64,000 bases of DNA from UBA2991 sp965221735 (GCA_965221735.1 OZ244910.1:496001-560000); one strand, 5' to 3'. Shown: positions 49,553 to 57,068, numbered from the stretch's first letter. Numbers and translations: made by a program. The notes: generated by a model not told the origin, from the sequence alone.

Positions 49553-49560
49553 CGCGCCTC

Positions 49561-50559
49561 CTACGGGAGGAAGTCGTTCGTGAACGCGTCCTCCACGTCG
49601 ATCGCCGATTCGGTCAGCCCCGCCTCACGCAGGAAGCTCTCGAACCGGGTCCAGACGTCCAGTTCCTGGCGGCCCCAGTTGTCGGGGTCCGAGGTGTACC
49701 GGCTCGCAAGATACGCCGCGCTCGCCTTCACCAGCGCCTCGTCGAGCTCCGGCGCCGCCTCCAGCAGGATCTCGGCCGCTTCCTCGGGGTTCTCGATGGC
49801 GTAGCGATAGCCCCGCGCCGTCGCCTCCATGAAGGCCTCGACCAGGTCGGGGTCCTCGTCGATCAGCGACTCGCTCGTGACGATGACCGGCGTGTACCAG
49901 TCGGGGATGCAGTCCGTGTGGTCGATGAAACGCACGAACGACACGTCCCGGCCCAGCACCTCCGTGTAGCGGATGCCGTCCCAGGCGTCGAATATCCAGA
50001 CGAAGTCGTAGTCGCCCTGCTCCATCCCGACGATGTAGTCGACGTTTCCGATGATGGCGTACTCGACCGTGTCCGGGTCGCCCCCGCCACATTCGACCAA
50101 CGCAGAGATGAGCGCCGTCTCCAGCGGGCCGCCCCAGCCGCCGTACGTCTTGCCCGCCAGGTCGCCGGGGCCTTCGATCCCCTCGTCCGCGAGCGCGATC
50201 AGGCTCGACGTGTTGTGTTCAATGACGGCCGCGATGGCGACGATCGGGATGCCCTGTTCGCGAGCCGGGATCACGTTTTCCTGCACCGAGATGCCGAAGT
50301 GCGCGCCCCCGGAGGCGACCGTCTGATCAACGCCGCCCGCGCCGGGCTCGACGATCTCGACGTTGAGGCCGGCTTCCTCGTACCAGCCCTTCGCCTTCGC
50401 GATGTAGACGCCCGCGTGGTTCGTGTTCGGCGTCCAGTCGAGCATGAAGGTGACGTCCGTGGGCTCGTCCGGTTCGTCGTCGCCGCAGGCGATGACGACC
50501 AGCCCCAGCGCCACCAGCAGCAGGGGTATCAGCAGGTACCGTGCGTTCAGAAATCTCAT
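49561..50559 (-). CDS. thiY: ThiY/NMT1-like substrate-binding lipoprotein
   Basis: 332 residues. Signal peptide and lipobox VIAC (about residues 20-24), then the NMT1/THI5-like fold starting TFMLDWTPNTNHAGVYIAKAKGWYEEAGL. This family binds pyrimidine precursors of thiamine such as formylaminopyrimidine (FAMP). GGWGGPLETA and the EHNTSSLIAL segments are characteristic. The start is ATG 50559 and overlaps the permease stop (ATGA); a longer frame is rejected. With the riboswitch upstream it should serve thiamine salvage. Confidence 0.92.
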   Translation of the reverse strand: MRFLNARYLLIPLLLVALGLVVIACGDDEPDEPTDVTFMLDWTPNTNHAGVYIAKAKGWYEEAGLNVEIVEPGAGGVDQTVASGGAHFGISVQENVIPAREQGIPIVAIAAVIEHNTSSLIALADEGIEGPGDLAGKTYGGWGGPLETALISALVECGGGDPDTVEYAIIGNVDYIVGMEQGDYDFVWIFDAWDGIRYTEVLGRDVSFVRFIDHTDCIPDWYTPVIVTSESLIDEDPDLVEAFMEATARGYRYAIENPEEAAEILLEAAPELDEALVKASAAYLASRYTSDPDNWGRQELDVWTRFESFLREAGLTESAIDVEDAFTNDFLP

Positions 50560-51392
50560 GAGCCGTTCTCTCCTTGGTCGTTGGCGTATTTCCACGGCGA
50601 GGCGACCCTCGCCAGCAGGTGCACCGCCACGAATAGGGCGATGCTGAGCAGCGCGATCACGGCGATCGCGACGAAGATCTGGTCGATCCGGAAGGAGGCC
50701 TGGGAGCGGATGATGAAGATCCCCAGCCCCTCCTTGGCCGCCACCCACTCCGCGATCACCGCGCCGATGACTGAGTAGGCGGCCGCGATCTTGAGTCCCG
50801 CGAAGAATCCCGGGATGGCCGAGGGAATGAGCACGTGCCGCAGCTCTTCAAGCCGGCTCGCGCCCATGCTTCGCACCAGCGCCACCATGTCCCGGTCGGC
50901 CGAGGCGAGCCCGTCGACCGTGCTCACGACGATCGGGAAGAACCCGACCAGCGCCACCACGATCAGCTTCGACTCCAGCCCGATACCGACCCAGACCATG
51001 AGCAGCGGCGCCAGCACGATCGCCGGCACCGTCTGCGAGGTCACGATGATCGGGTAGAGCACGCGCCGCGCCAGGGGGATGCTCGCGATGAGCACCGCCA
51101 GGAGCACTCCGCCGACGGCTGCCGCCACGAGCCCCAGCACCGCCTCGGTGGCGGTCGCCTGGATGTGGTTCGGCAGCAGGTGTCCCTTGTCGATGAACGC
51201 GTCCCAGATAGCGCTCGGCGCGGGCAGGATGTACGGCCGCGTGTCGAGCACCTGGACCATCAGCTCCCACAGCCCCACGAGCGCCACCAGCAGCACGAGC
51301 GCGGGTGCGTACTCCAACGCGGCGGCTCCCGTCCGCCTCAGCAACCCCCATGCGGGGAGCGTGCGCGGCGGAGAAGGAACCTCAACTGCCAT
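50556..51392 (-). CDS. thiX: ThiX-type ABC permease
   Basis: 278 residues, six membrane segments, with the EAA loop DRDMVALVRSMGASRLEELRHVLIPSAIPGF (about 167-197), as in the TauC/SsuC/ThiX family. It forms the membrane pore for the pyrimidine or thiamine precursor. The start overlaps the MTH1187-type gene by 11 bp and its end overlaps the binding protein by 4 bp, so all four genes are tightly coupled. Confidence 0.93.
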   Translation of the reverse strand: MAVEVPSPPRTLPAWGLLRRTGAAALEYAPALVLLVALVGLWELMVQVLDTRPYILPAPSAIWDAFIDKGHLLPNHIQATATEAVLGLVAAAVGGVLLAVLIASIPLARRVLYPIIVTSQTVPAIVLAPLLMVWVGIGLESKLIVVALVGFFPIVVSTVDGLASADRDMVALVRSMGASRLEELRHVLIPSAIPGFFAGLKIAAAYSVIGAVIAEWVAAKEGLGIFIIRSQASFRIDQIFVAIAVIALLSIALFVAVHLLARVASPWKYANDQGENGS

Positions 51393-51681
51393 CGCGGAAC
51401 TTCCCGGTCAGGCTGTCAATCGTCGGCCCGTCAATGCTGGACGTCTGCTCGACCTTGATAACCGTTACGAGACCCTGCGCGCCCGCGTTCAGGCAGGCCT
51501 CGTGGACCTGCCGCATCAGCGGCCAGACCTCGTCGGGCTCACCCTCGACGGTTGTGCCGAGGGCGCCCACCTCGTACTTCAGTCCCGAGCCATGCACGAC
51601 TCCGATAGCGGCGTCGATGTGCTTGTATGGGTCGTCGGGTGTGCCGGCGGGACTCGCTAGGCACTGCAACTCCACGATCAT
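51382..51681 (-). CDS. MTH1187/YkoF-type thiamine-binding protein
   Basis: 99 residues. The sequence (IVELQCLASPAGTPDDPYKHIDAAI, then GLKYEVGALGTTVEGEPDEVW, then MRQVHEACLNAGAQGLVTVIKVEQ) matches the MTH1187 family, in which a small ferredoxin-like homo-oligomer binds thiamine or its precursors. The first gene of the operon under the TPP riboswitch. The ATG has an AAGGAGG site whose end lies in a candidate hairpin (51684-51709). It may buffer or sense the imported pyrimidine. Confidence 0.9.
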   Translation of the reverse strand: MIVELQCLASPAGTPDDPYKHIDAAIGVVHGSGLKYEVGALGTTVEGEPDEVWPLMRQVHEACLNAGAQGLVTVIKVEQTSSIDGPTIDSLTGKFRDGS

Positions 51682-51683
51682 GC

Positions 51684-51709
51684 GCGCCCTCCTTGCGCTG
51701 CCGGGGCGC
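51684..51709 (-). promoter_or_regulatory. Candidate Shine-Dalgarno-sequestering hairpin
   Basis: GCGCCC (51704-51709, minus-strand reading) pairs with GGGCGC (51684-51689), and the last part of AAGGAGG (51688-51694) falls in or beside the stem. This would hide the ribosome site of the first gene when TPP is bound. An alternative hairpin TCAGCG/CGCTGA lies at 51747-51764. Confidence 0.5.
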
Positions 51710-51845
51710 CCGATCGGTGCGAACTGGGGAGAAGGGTGAGGCTGGCTCAGCGTCTGTTCGCTGAACCCCTGCCGGGCAGGCCTGTCGAACGTCGACGCAC
51801 CACTTGCGCCGCTCTCGTGCTCGCTGCCGAAGCTGTTACCTTCAC

Positions 51846-51928
51846 GCCGCTTCCCTACGCTCGCATTACCGAGATCAGGTTCCTGGGGTGGTCCTCGCGG
51901 ATCTCAGCCTTTCGGCCCCCCCGGCGGC
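51846..51928 (-). promoter_or_regulatory. TPP riboswitch (THI element)
   Basis: On the minus strand the sequence contains GGCTGAGA, ACCTGATC, TAATGCGAGCGTAGGGAAG in order, which is the conserved core of the thiamine pyrophosphate riboswitch. The P1 arms GCCGC (51924-51928) and GCGGC (51846-51850) pair. It lies between the promoter and the ThiXYZ-like operon, and when TPP binds should reduce expression. Confidence 0.97.
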
Positions 51929-51957
51929 AGATTCCGTATCCGGAATTTGCACCTTCA

Positions 51958-51986
51958 ACGCTAGGCGTGGCCTTCCCCTGCGTCAA
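51958..51986 (-). promoter_or_regulatory. Promoter of the thiamine-precursor transport operon
   Basis: TTGACG (51981-51986), 17 nt, then TAGCGT (51958-51963) on the minus strand. The transcript should begin near 51951, 20-25 nt before the riboswitch. Confidence 0.7.
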
Positions 51987-51999
51987 CCGTGCCCCCGGC

Positions 52000-52028
52000 C
52001 TGACCATGCCGACGCATGACGGTATACT
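52000..52028 (+). promoter_or_regulatory. Promoter of the acyl-CoA-dehydrogenase-like gene
   Basis: CTGACC (52000-52005), 17 nt, then TATACT (52023-52028), close to the consensus. A leader of about 45 nt ends in an AGGGAGG site. Confidence 0.7.
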
Positions 52029-52078
52029 CGCTTGGCTTTAGCGCACCCATCCTCAGGAGAAACAGCAGGGAGGCCCCA

Positions 52079-53296
52079 GTGGCAGTAGCCTCAACGACGC
52101 TCGAAGGCACCGCTCTCGAGCGCGTGCACAAACTCACCCAGGTCATTCGCGAAGGTGGCGACGAGGCTCAGAAGCTGCGCCGCCTTCCCGACGAGACGGT
52201 CGATATCCTCATCAACGAGGGCATCTTCCGGTTCACCCTCCCGCCCGAGCTCGGCGGCGAGGATGCAAGCTCCATGGAGACCATCGAGGTCCTCGAAGCC
52301 ATCTCCGCCATCGACGCTTCCGTTGGCTGGAACGTGATGATCGGCTCCGAGATCAACGCCATGGCCGCCGGCGGCATGGACAAGGACCTCGCCAAGGAGG
52401 TCTACCTCGACAACCCGCGCGTCATCATGTGTGGCGGCGGCGGCCCCGGGACGATTCCCGGCAAGGCCGTCGAGCAGCCCAACGGCGACTACAAGATCTG
52501 GGGCCAGACCACCTTCCAGAGCGGCTGCCACCAGGTCGAGTGGGCCTTCATGTCCTGCCCCATCTACGAGAGCGAAGACGCTGAGGGCCCGATCATGGAC
52601 GAGGCCACCGGCATACCCAAGATGAAGATGTTCTTCGTCAACAAGTCCAAGTTCGAGATCGTCGACACCTGGGACGTTGCCGGCCTCCGCGGTTCCGGCA
52701 GCCACGACGTCAAGTGCGACGGCGCCATCATCGAGAAGAAGTGGCGGGACGTGGAGTTGGTGTCGCTCCCGGCGCACTACCCGAACCCCGTGTTCCGCAT
52801 CCCCGTGCCCCTGCGCCTCTCCTACAACAAGGCGGCGGTGGCGCTCGGCGTCGGCCGCGGCGCCCTCGACGTGTTCGAGGATCTCGCCCAGAACAAGGTG
52901 CCGATGCTCTCCAGCGGCACCCTCCGCGACCGCCCCGTCGCCCAGTACCGCACGGGCGAGGCGGAGGCGACCGTGCAGGCGGCCCGCGCCTTCGTGATGG
53001 AGTCGATGCGCGAGGTCGAGGACGAGCTCCACGCCGGCGCCGAGCACCCCAGCGCGGAGATCACCAAGAAGGCGCGGCTCGCCTGCACCTTCGCCGCCAA
53101 CGCCTGCATGCACGCCGTGGACCTGATTCACAACACCGCCGGCACCACCGGCGCCCGCATGTACAGCCCGCTCGAGCGCAAGCTCCGCGACGCGCACGGC
53201 TGCGCCTCCCACCGCTGGGTCGCGCACCCGCTGTACGAGACCATCGGCAAGCTCTACCTCGGCCACGAGCCCGACTTCGAGTTCCAGGGCGCCTAG
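52079..53296 (+). CDS. Acyl-CoA-dehydrogenase-family flavin monooxygenase-like enzyme
   Basis: 405 residues. Helical N-terminal domain, central beta domain with YKIWGQTTFQSGCHQVEWAF and WDVAGLRGSGSHDVKCDGAII, and C-terminal helical domain ending with TTGARMYSPLERKLRDAHGCASHRWVAHPLYETIGK. The Arg-Asp-His pattern near the end is found in the HpaH/DszC/TcmA-type two-component monooxygenases. Classical acyl-CoA dehydrogenases have a catalytic Glu there instead. It probably oxidises a flavin-accessible substrate with FMNH2. Start GTG 52079 has AGGGAGG 6 nt upstream; a longer frame would begin inside the promoter. Confidence 0.85.
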   Translation: MAVASTTLEGTALERVHKLTQVIREGGDEAQKLRRLPDETVDILINEGIFRFTLPPELGGEDASSMETIEVLEAISAIDASVGWNVMIGSEINAMAAGGMDKDLAKEVYLDNPRVIMCGGGGPGTIPGKAVEQPNGDYKIWGQTTFQSGCHQVEWAFMSCPIYESEDAEGPIMDEATGIPKMKMFFVNKSKFEIVDTWDVAGLRGSGSHDVKCDGAIIEKKWRDVELVSLPAHYPNPVFRIPVPLRLSYNKAAVALGVGRGALDVFEDLAQNKVPMLSSGTLRDRPVAQYRTGEAEATVQAARAFVMESMREVEDELHAGAEHPSAEITKKARLACTFAANACMHAVDLIHNTAGTTGARMYSPLERKLRDAHGCASHRWVAHPLYETIGKLYLGHEPDFEFQGA

Positions 53297-53322
53297 CCGA
53301 CCAACCCCTCCGCACCCAACCC

Positions 53323-53349
53323 AGAGGCCGGGCAATTTGCCCGGCCTCT
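53323..53349 (+). terminator. Intrinsic terminator after the ACAD-like gene
   Basis: Perfect 11-bp stem AGAGGCCGGGC/GCCCGGCCTCT with an AATTT loop followed by TTT, 27 bp past the stop codon. It may also serve the convergent AbrB-type gene. Confidence 0.85.
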
Positions 53350-53387
53350 TTGCGTGCTTTAGCAGCGTCGTGTCGGGCGGGCCTCGA

Positions 53388-53627
53388 CTACTCGCCAGCG
53401 GTCTCCGTGCGGCGTTCAGCGATGAGGTCATCAACCAGGGACGTTCCTGCCGCGTGCTTCATTACGAGGTCCTGTGCCTGCCTGATCGCTTCCGCCCGCG
53501 TCCGGAGACGCAAGGCTCCTTCCTTGAGCTCCAGCACGACGGGGTCTCCCGCCACTAGTCCAAGCGCACGTCGGTACTCAGCCGGGATAACGACCCGCCC
53601 GCGCCCGTCCATCCGTGTCTTCTGCAT
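53388..53627 (-). CDS. SpoVT/AbrB-type DNA-binding protein
   Basis: 79 residues with a swapped-hairpin AbrB domain at the N-terminus (MDGRGRVVIPAEYRRALGLVAGDPVVLELKEG). It is most like MazE/VapB-type antitoxins or small transcription regulators. No toxin gene is adjacent. The ATG at 53627 with GAGGTG 9 nt upstream is preferred; a GTG four codons earlier is the alternative. The C-terminal helix of about 35 residues could bind a partner. It lies 21 bp downstream of the CaiB-type gene. Confidence 0.85.
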   Translation of the reverse strand: MQKTRMDGRGRVVIPAEYRRALGLVAGDPVVLELKEGALRLRTRAEAIRQAQDLVMKHAAGTSLVDDLIAERRTETAGE

Positions 53628-53660
53628 CGGTACGTTCACCTCGCTCTATTGTTGCGCCCC

Positions 53661-54851
53661 CTACCCGATAACCCCCGCCTCCGCCAGCTCTGCCAGCTCC
53701 TCGTCCGTTGCCCCCAGGTCCCCCGTCAGCACCTCGTGCGTGTGCTGGCCCAGGAGTGGCGACCCCACCAGCGGCACGTCGCTCGCCGACATGCGTGGCG
53801 GCCAGCCCAGGAGCTGCACCTCGCCCCACTCCTGGTGTTGGACCGTCTTCACGAAGCCGCGCGCGTTCAGGTGCGGGTCTTCGTAGAGGTCCTGCGTATC
53901 GAGCACGGCGCCGCAGGGGACCCCTGCCTCTCCGAGGATGCGCATCACCTCTTGCTTGTCGCGCTGGCGCGTCCAGGCCTCGATCTCCTCGGTCAGGGCG
54001 TCGCTGTTGTCCCGGCGCGCCGCGACCGTCGCGTAGCGCTCGTCCTCCCGCAGGTCCGGGCGTTCGATAGCGTCGCAGAAGGCTTCCCACATCCGGGGCG
54101 TCACGATCAGCAGGATGATGTAGTCGTTCGGCCCGCCGGGGGCGCACGCGTAGAGACGGGAGGTCGCCTGCGCCCCGCGGCCCGTGCGGGGCGCGGCCTT
54201 GCGACCCCAGTCCGCCCCGCTGGAGATGGCCGTCCGTAGCCAGTACGTCATCGCCTCCTGCATGGAGATCTCGAGGGCCTGCCCCTCGCCCGTCCGCAGG
54301 CGCTGGATGTAGGCGGCGCAGATGGCGAGCGCCATCTGCACGCCGGTGCCCGAGTCGCCCACGGTGATTCCCGGGCGCAGGGGCGGCCCGTCGGGTTCAC
54401 CGGTCACCGCCACGGAGCCCCCCGCGGCCTGCGCGATCATGTCGAAGCACTTGTAGCCGGAATACGGGCCCGAGAGGCCGAACCCCTTGATGCGCGCGTA
54501 GATGATCGCCGGGTTCGCCGCCTTCATCACCTCGTACGTGAGGTCGAGCTTCTCCATCACGCCGGGCCCGTAGTTCTCGACGAACACGTCGTAGTGCGGC
54601 GCCAGCCGGAGCAGGATCTCCCGCCCCCGCGGGTCCTGAAGGTCGAGCGCGAGGCTGCGCTTGTTGCTGTTCCAGTTGACGAAATAGGGGGAGTTGTCCT
54701 GCCCCGTGTAGACCCCGCGCCCGGGATCACCCACCCCCGGACGTTCGACCTTCACGACATCGGCGCCCAGCCACGCGAGCGCCTGCGTGCACGAGGTTCC
54801 CGCCTCGTATTGCGTCATGTCGAGGATTCGCACTCCATCCAGCGCCGGCAT
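53661..54851 (-). CDS. CaiB/BaiF-type (family III) CoA-transferase
   Basis: 396 residues. The N-terminus MPALDGVRILDMTQYEAGTSCTQALAWLGADVVKVERPGVGDPGR matches the family start, and FVENYGPGVMEKLDLTYEVM contains the conserved catalytic-Asp region near FVEN. It transfers CoA between carboxylates (for example formyl-CoA/oxalate, carnitine, or bile acids). The substrate is unknown. A GGAGG site precedes the ATG, and TAGACT (54890-54895, minus) is the probable -10. It may supply CoA esters to the thiolase and dehydrogenases found elsewhere in the window. Confidence 0.93.
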   Translation of the reverse strand: MPALDGVRILDMTQYEAGTSCTQALAWLGADVVKVERPGVGDPGRGVYTGQDNSPYFVNWNSNKRSLALDLQDPRGREILLRLAPHYDVFVENYGPGVMEKLDLTYEVMKAANPAIIYARIKGFGLSGPYSGYKCFDMIAQAAGGSVAVTGEPDGPPLRPGITVGDSGTGVQMALAICAAYIQRLRTGEGQALEISMQEAMTYWLRTAISSGADWGRKAAPRTGRGAQATSRLYACAPGGPNDYIILLIVTPRMWEAFCDAIERPDLREDERYATVAARRDNSDALTEEIEAWTRQRDKQEVMRILGEAGVPCGAVLDTQDLYEDPHLNARGFVKTVQHQEWGEVQLLGWPPRMSASDVPLVGSPLLGQHTHEVLTGDLGATDEELAELAEAGVIG

Positions 54852-54889
54852 CAGGAACCTCCGGGGGCGTTGGCCCGTCGTTCAGCCGC

Positions 54890-54952
54890 AGTCTAGAGCG
54901 TCGCCGCGCGCAGGTGGCCCGATTTGTCGCTGCCCCGGCGCCTGCCTACGCT
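54890..54952. promoter_or_regulatory. Divergent promoters of CoA-transferase and DUF402 genes
   Basis: Minus strand TAGACT (54890-54895) drives the CoA-transferase with a leader. Plus strand TACGCT (54947-54952) lies 6 nt before the DUF402 ATG, so that mRNA is predicted leaderless. Confidence 0.5.
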
Positions 54953-54958
54953 GGCTCG

Positions 54959-55498
54959 ATGCCCCCCAACCGCGTCCGCGTCGACTTCCGCAAGTACCCC
55001 GATACCCAGCACTGGCAGTACGACCTCCGCTGGCTCGCCGAGGACGAGTACGGCACCTGGCTCTGGGGTCCGCCCGGCACCCTTGCCCAGCGCAGCGACG
55101 AGCCGCCCATCACGTTCAAGACCACCAACCTCAAGCTCGTCACCGACGACTGGTGGGCGGGCATCTGGCAGGAGTCCGGCGAACCCGAGGTGTATGTCGA
55201 CATCGCCACGCCGGCCGTCTGGAGCGAGGGGCGGGCCACGATGATCGACCTCGACCTCGATGTCGTCCGCCTCCGCTCGGGCGCCGTCCGCGTCCTCGAC
55301 GAGGACGAGTTCGCCGAGCACCAGGTCGCGCTCGGCTACCCGCGGGAGCTCGTCGAGGGCGCTCGCGACGCCTGCGAGCGGGTGCGCGCCATGATCGAGC
55401 GCAACGAGGAGCCGTTCGCCACCGTCGCCGCCGGGCGTCTCGCCCAGGCGCTCGAACTCGCGCAGGCGGCTTCGGCCGAGAGCCCGCCAGGGGCGTGA
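54959..55498 (+). CDS. DUF402-domain protein (FomD-like)
   Basis: 179 residues. The central EVYVDIATPAVWSEGRATMIDLDLDVVRLRSGAVRVLDEDEFAEHQ stretch matches DUF402, a metal-binding barrel found in FomD and in nucleoside-diphosphate-type phosphohydrolases. The acidic residues DLDLDVV and DEDEF likely bind metal. The C-terminal helix (LVEGARDACERVRAMIE) follows. The ATG at 54959 lies 6 nt after TACGCT, which supports this start over GTG/ATG-like alternatives upstream. The function is probably hydrolysis of a nucleotide-linked phosphate, but this is inference. Confidence 0.85.
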   Translation: MPPNRVRVDFRKYPDTQHWQYDLRWLAEDEYGTWLWGPPGTLAQRSDEPPITFKTTNLKLVTDDWWAGIWQESGEPEVYVDIATPAVWSEGRATMIDLDLDVVRLRSGAVRVLDEDEFAEHQVALGYPRELVEGARDACERVRAMIERNEEPFATVAAGRLAQALELAQAASAESPPGA

Positions 55499-55527
55499 CT
55501 CGGTTCGCGGACCGCGTGAACGGGGAG

Positions 55528-55603
55528 TGGTACGCCAGAGAGGATTCGAACCTCTGACCTCTACCTCCGCAGGGTAGCGCTCTATCCACTGAGCTACTGG
55601 CGC
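55528..55603 (-). tRNA. tRNA-Arg(GCG)
   Basis: Full cloverleaf with encoded CCA. Acceptor stem GCGCCAG/CTGGCGT (one G-U), D arm GCTC...GAGC, anticodon stem CTACC/GGTAG with loop CTGCGGA giving anticodon GCG, T arm AGAGG...CCTCT with TTCGAAT. GCG pairs with CGC, the dominant Arg codon in this DNA. Most bacteria instead use an ACG anticodon modified to inosine. Confidence 0.92.
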
Positions 55604-55611
55604 ACGTCTTC

Positions 55612-55699
55612 TGGTGCCGAAGGTGAGATTTGAACTCACACGCCCGCAAGGGGCACTACGCCCTGAACGTAGCGCGTCTGCCTGTTCCGCCACTTCGGC
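55612..55699 (-). tRNA. tRNA-Leu(CAG)
   Basis: Class II tRNA with a long variable arm and an encoded CCA. Acceptor GCCGAAG/CTTCGGC, anticodon stem CTACG/CGTAG with loop TTCAGGG (anticodon CAG), T arm GTGAG/CTCAC. It is on the same strand as the Arg tRNA, 8 bp upstream of it, so they are probably one transcript. Confidence 0.95.
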
Positions 55700-55777
55700 G
55701 CCAGCGACCATTATCTTCCGGCGCCCTCTCGCCTTCAAACGGCGGCCCGAACGGTGGCGGATGTGGTGGCCCGGCCC

Positions 55778-55783
55778 TAGACT
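55778..55783 (+). promoter_or_regulatory. -10 element of the tRNA-Val gene
   Basis: TAGACT ends 10 nt before the first base of tRNA-Val. Since tRNA leaders are short, this supports TAnnnT as the true -10 consensus of this organism. Confidence 0.5.
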
Positions 55784-55793
55784 CAGAAGGCTT

Positions 55794-55870
55794 GGGCGGT
55801 TAGCTCAGATGGTTAGAGCGCGTCGTTCACACCGACGAGGCCACTGGTTCGAGTCCAGTATCGCCCACCA
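55794..55870 (+). tRNA. tRNA-Val(CAC)
   Basis: Complete cloverleaf with encoded CCA. Acceptor GGGCGGT/ATCGCCC, anticodon stem CGTCG/CGACG with loop TTCACAC (anticodon CAC), T arm ACTGG/CCAGT with TTCGAGT. It reads GUG codons. Confidence 0.96.
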
Positions 55871-55942
55871 GCACCAATCCCCGGCTCCCGGGCGAATCCC
55901 TTCGGTCGATCCCCCGGATCTCAGGCATTCCGTCCCCGCTCC

Positions 55943-56425
55943 CTACCGGAGCCTGGATTGCTCGAGGGCGGCGTGGTTCTCGACGATCCTGGCGACAACC
56001 GCCGACAGCGTGGCCAGCTCCTCGTCGCTGACCCCTTCCAGCAACCCTGAGTGTTCGGCCTGCATCCGCGTGTGCAGCCTCCAGGCCAGGTACCGGCCGC
56101 GTCGAGTCAACGCGAGCAGCATGGCTCGCGGGTCGCGTGTTCGGTCGCGCCGGTGGAGCAGGCCCCGGTCCACGAGCGCCCCGACCATGTGCGCGAGACT
56201 CTCGCGCTCGACAGGAAGAGCGTCGGCAAGCTGCGAGAACGTACGCTCCTGCTTCTCGATGAGCGCCCGCAACAGTGTGAACTCGCTAAGCGTGAGGCCA
56301 TGTCTCGCGGCCTGACGCTCGATGCCTGTCGCGACCGCGTGGGCCAGGCCGGCGACCCAGCTCTCCAGATCGAATGGTGATGTGCGCGTATGAGGTTGGG
56401 AATCCCGTTCAACTTGCTGGTCCAT
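55943..56425 (-). CDS. MarR-family transcription regulator, copy 1
   Basis: 160 residues. Winged-helix domain with SEFTLLRALIEKQERTFSQLADALPVERESLAHMVGALVDRGLLHRR, the DNA-binding helix and wing. The N- and C-terminal helices form the dimer interface. It ends VENHAALEQSRLR, resembling the other MarR protein at 56565. Its promoter has a perfect inverted repeat (56446-56471), so it probably represses itself and perhaps neighbours. The effector is unknown. Confidence 0.92.
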   Translation of the reverse strand: MDQQVERDSQPHTRTSPFDLESWVAGLAHAVATGIERQAARHGLTLSEFTLLRALIEKQERTFSQLADALPVERESLAHMVGALVDRGLLHRRDRTRDPRAMLLALTRRGRYLAWRLHTRMQAEHSGLLEGVSDEELATLSAVVARIVENHAALEQSRLR

Positions 56426-56445
56426 GTCACCATATCCCGTGCTAC

Positions 56446-56471
56446 AACGCTGACATAATCGTGTCAGCGTT
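56446..56471. promoter_or_regulatory. Operator upstream of MarR copy 1
   Basis: Perfect 10-bp inverted repeat AACGCTGACA/TGTCAGCGTT with a 6-bp spacer, 20 bp upstream of the start codon. The half-site TGTCAGC recurs in the promoter of the second MarR gene. Confidence 0.65.
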
Positions 56472-56564
56472 CGGCACGTGCAACCGTGTGGACAAGCAAG
56501 CGGGACGGTGGGCGACGGAAATATCCGCCGTCCCGGGTGTGCGAACGGGCAGAGCCGTGAGCGC

Positions 56565-57068
56565 CTAGCGGCCCCGGGTCTGCTCCATTACCGCGTGGTT
56601 GGCCAGGATCTTTGAGGTCACGGCCCGGAGCGTGTCCAGCTCTTCTGGGCTAACGCCCTCCAGCAGGCGGATTTCGTGCTCGGTCACCCGCTGCCGAAGC
56701 TCCTCGGAAAGGTCCTTCCCCTGCTGCGTCAGCCGAAGCAGCACGACCCGCCGGTCGTCGGTGCGGCGGCGGCGGCGCAGCAGCCCCCGGTCGACCAGCT
56801 TCGAGACGAGCCGGCTGATGCGCGGGGCATCGGCCGGAAGGACGTCCGAGAGTTGGGTCACCGTCCACTCGCTCTTCTCGGCGAAGGACTTCAGGATGGA
56901 GAACTCCATACTGATGAGGCCGGCCGGCTCAATTTGCCGTTCGACCCCCTTCACCACGGCGTTGATCAGTTGAACAACGCCGTCGGCTAGTTCGGGGGAG
57001 GACGATCCCTCTCCCGAACGCTCGTCGGTCCCTGGCGCAGCTGCTCCATTAGTTATGTTCGAAGACAC
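56565..57068 (-). CDS. MarR-family transcription regulator, copy 2
   Basis: 167 residues. An N-terminal tail of about 25 low-complexity residues, then the winged-helix domain (SMEFSILKSFAEKSEWTVTQLSDVLPADAPRISRLVSKLVDRGLLRRRRRTDDRR). It ends ANHAVMEQTRGR, close to the end of copy 1. The GTG start has a GGAGTG site. The upstream region has a palindrome (57146-57161) sharing GCTGACA with the operator of copy 1, so the two regulators may control each other. Confidence 0.92.
   Translation of the reverse strand: MSSNITNGAAAPGTDERSGEGSSSPELADGVVQLINAVVKGVERQIEPAGLISMEFSILKSFAEKSEWTVTQLSDVLPADAPRISRLVSKLVDRGLLRRRRRTDDRRVVLLRLTQQGKDLSEELRQRVTEHEIRLLEGVSPEELDTLRAVTSKILANHAVMEQTRGR

Noticed and set aside
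53388..53627. AbrB-type protein as half of a toxin-antitoxin pair.
   Set aside because: No toxin-sized gene is adjacent in the same direction; the neighbour is a CoA-transferase. It may be an orphan regulator.
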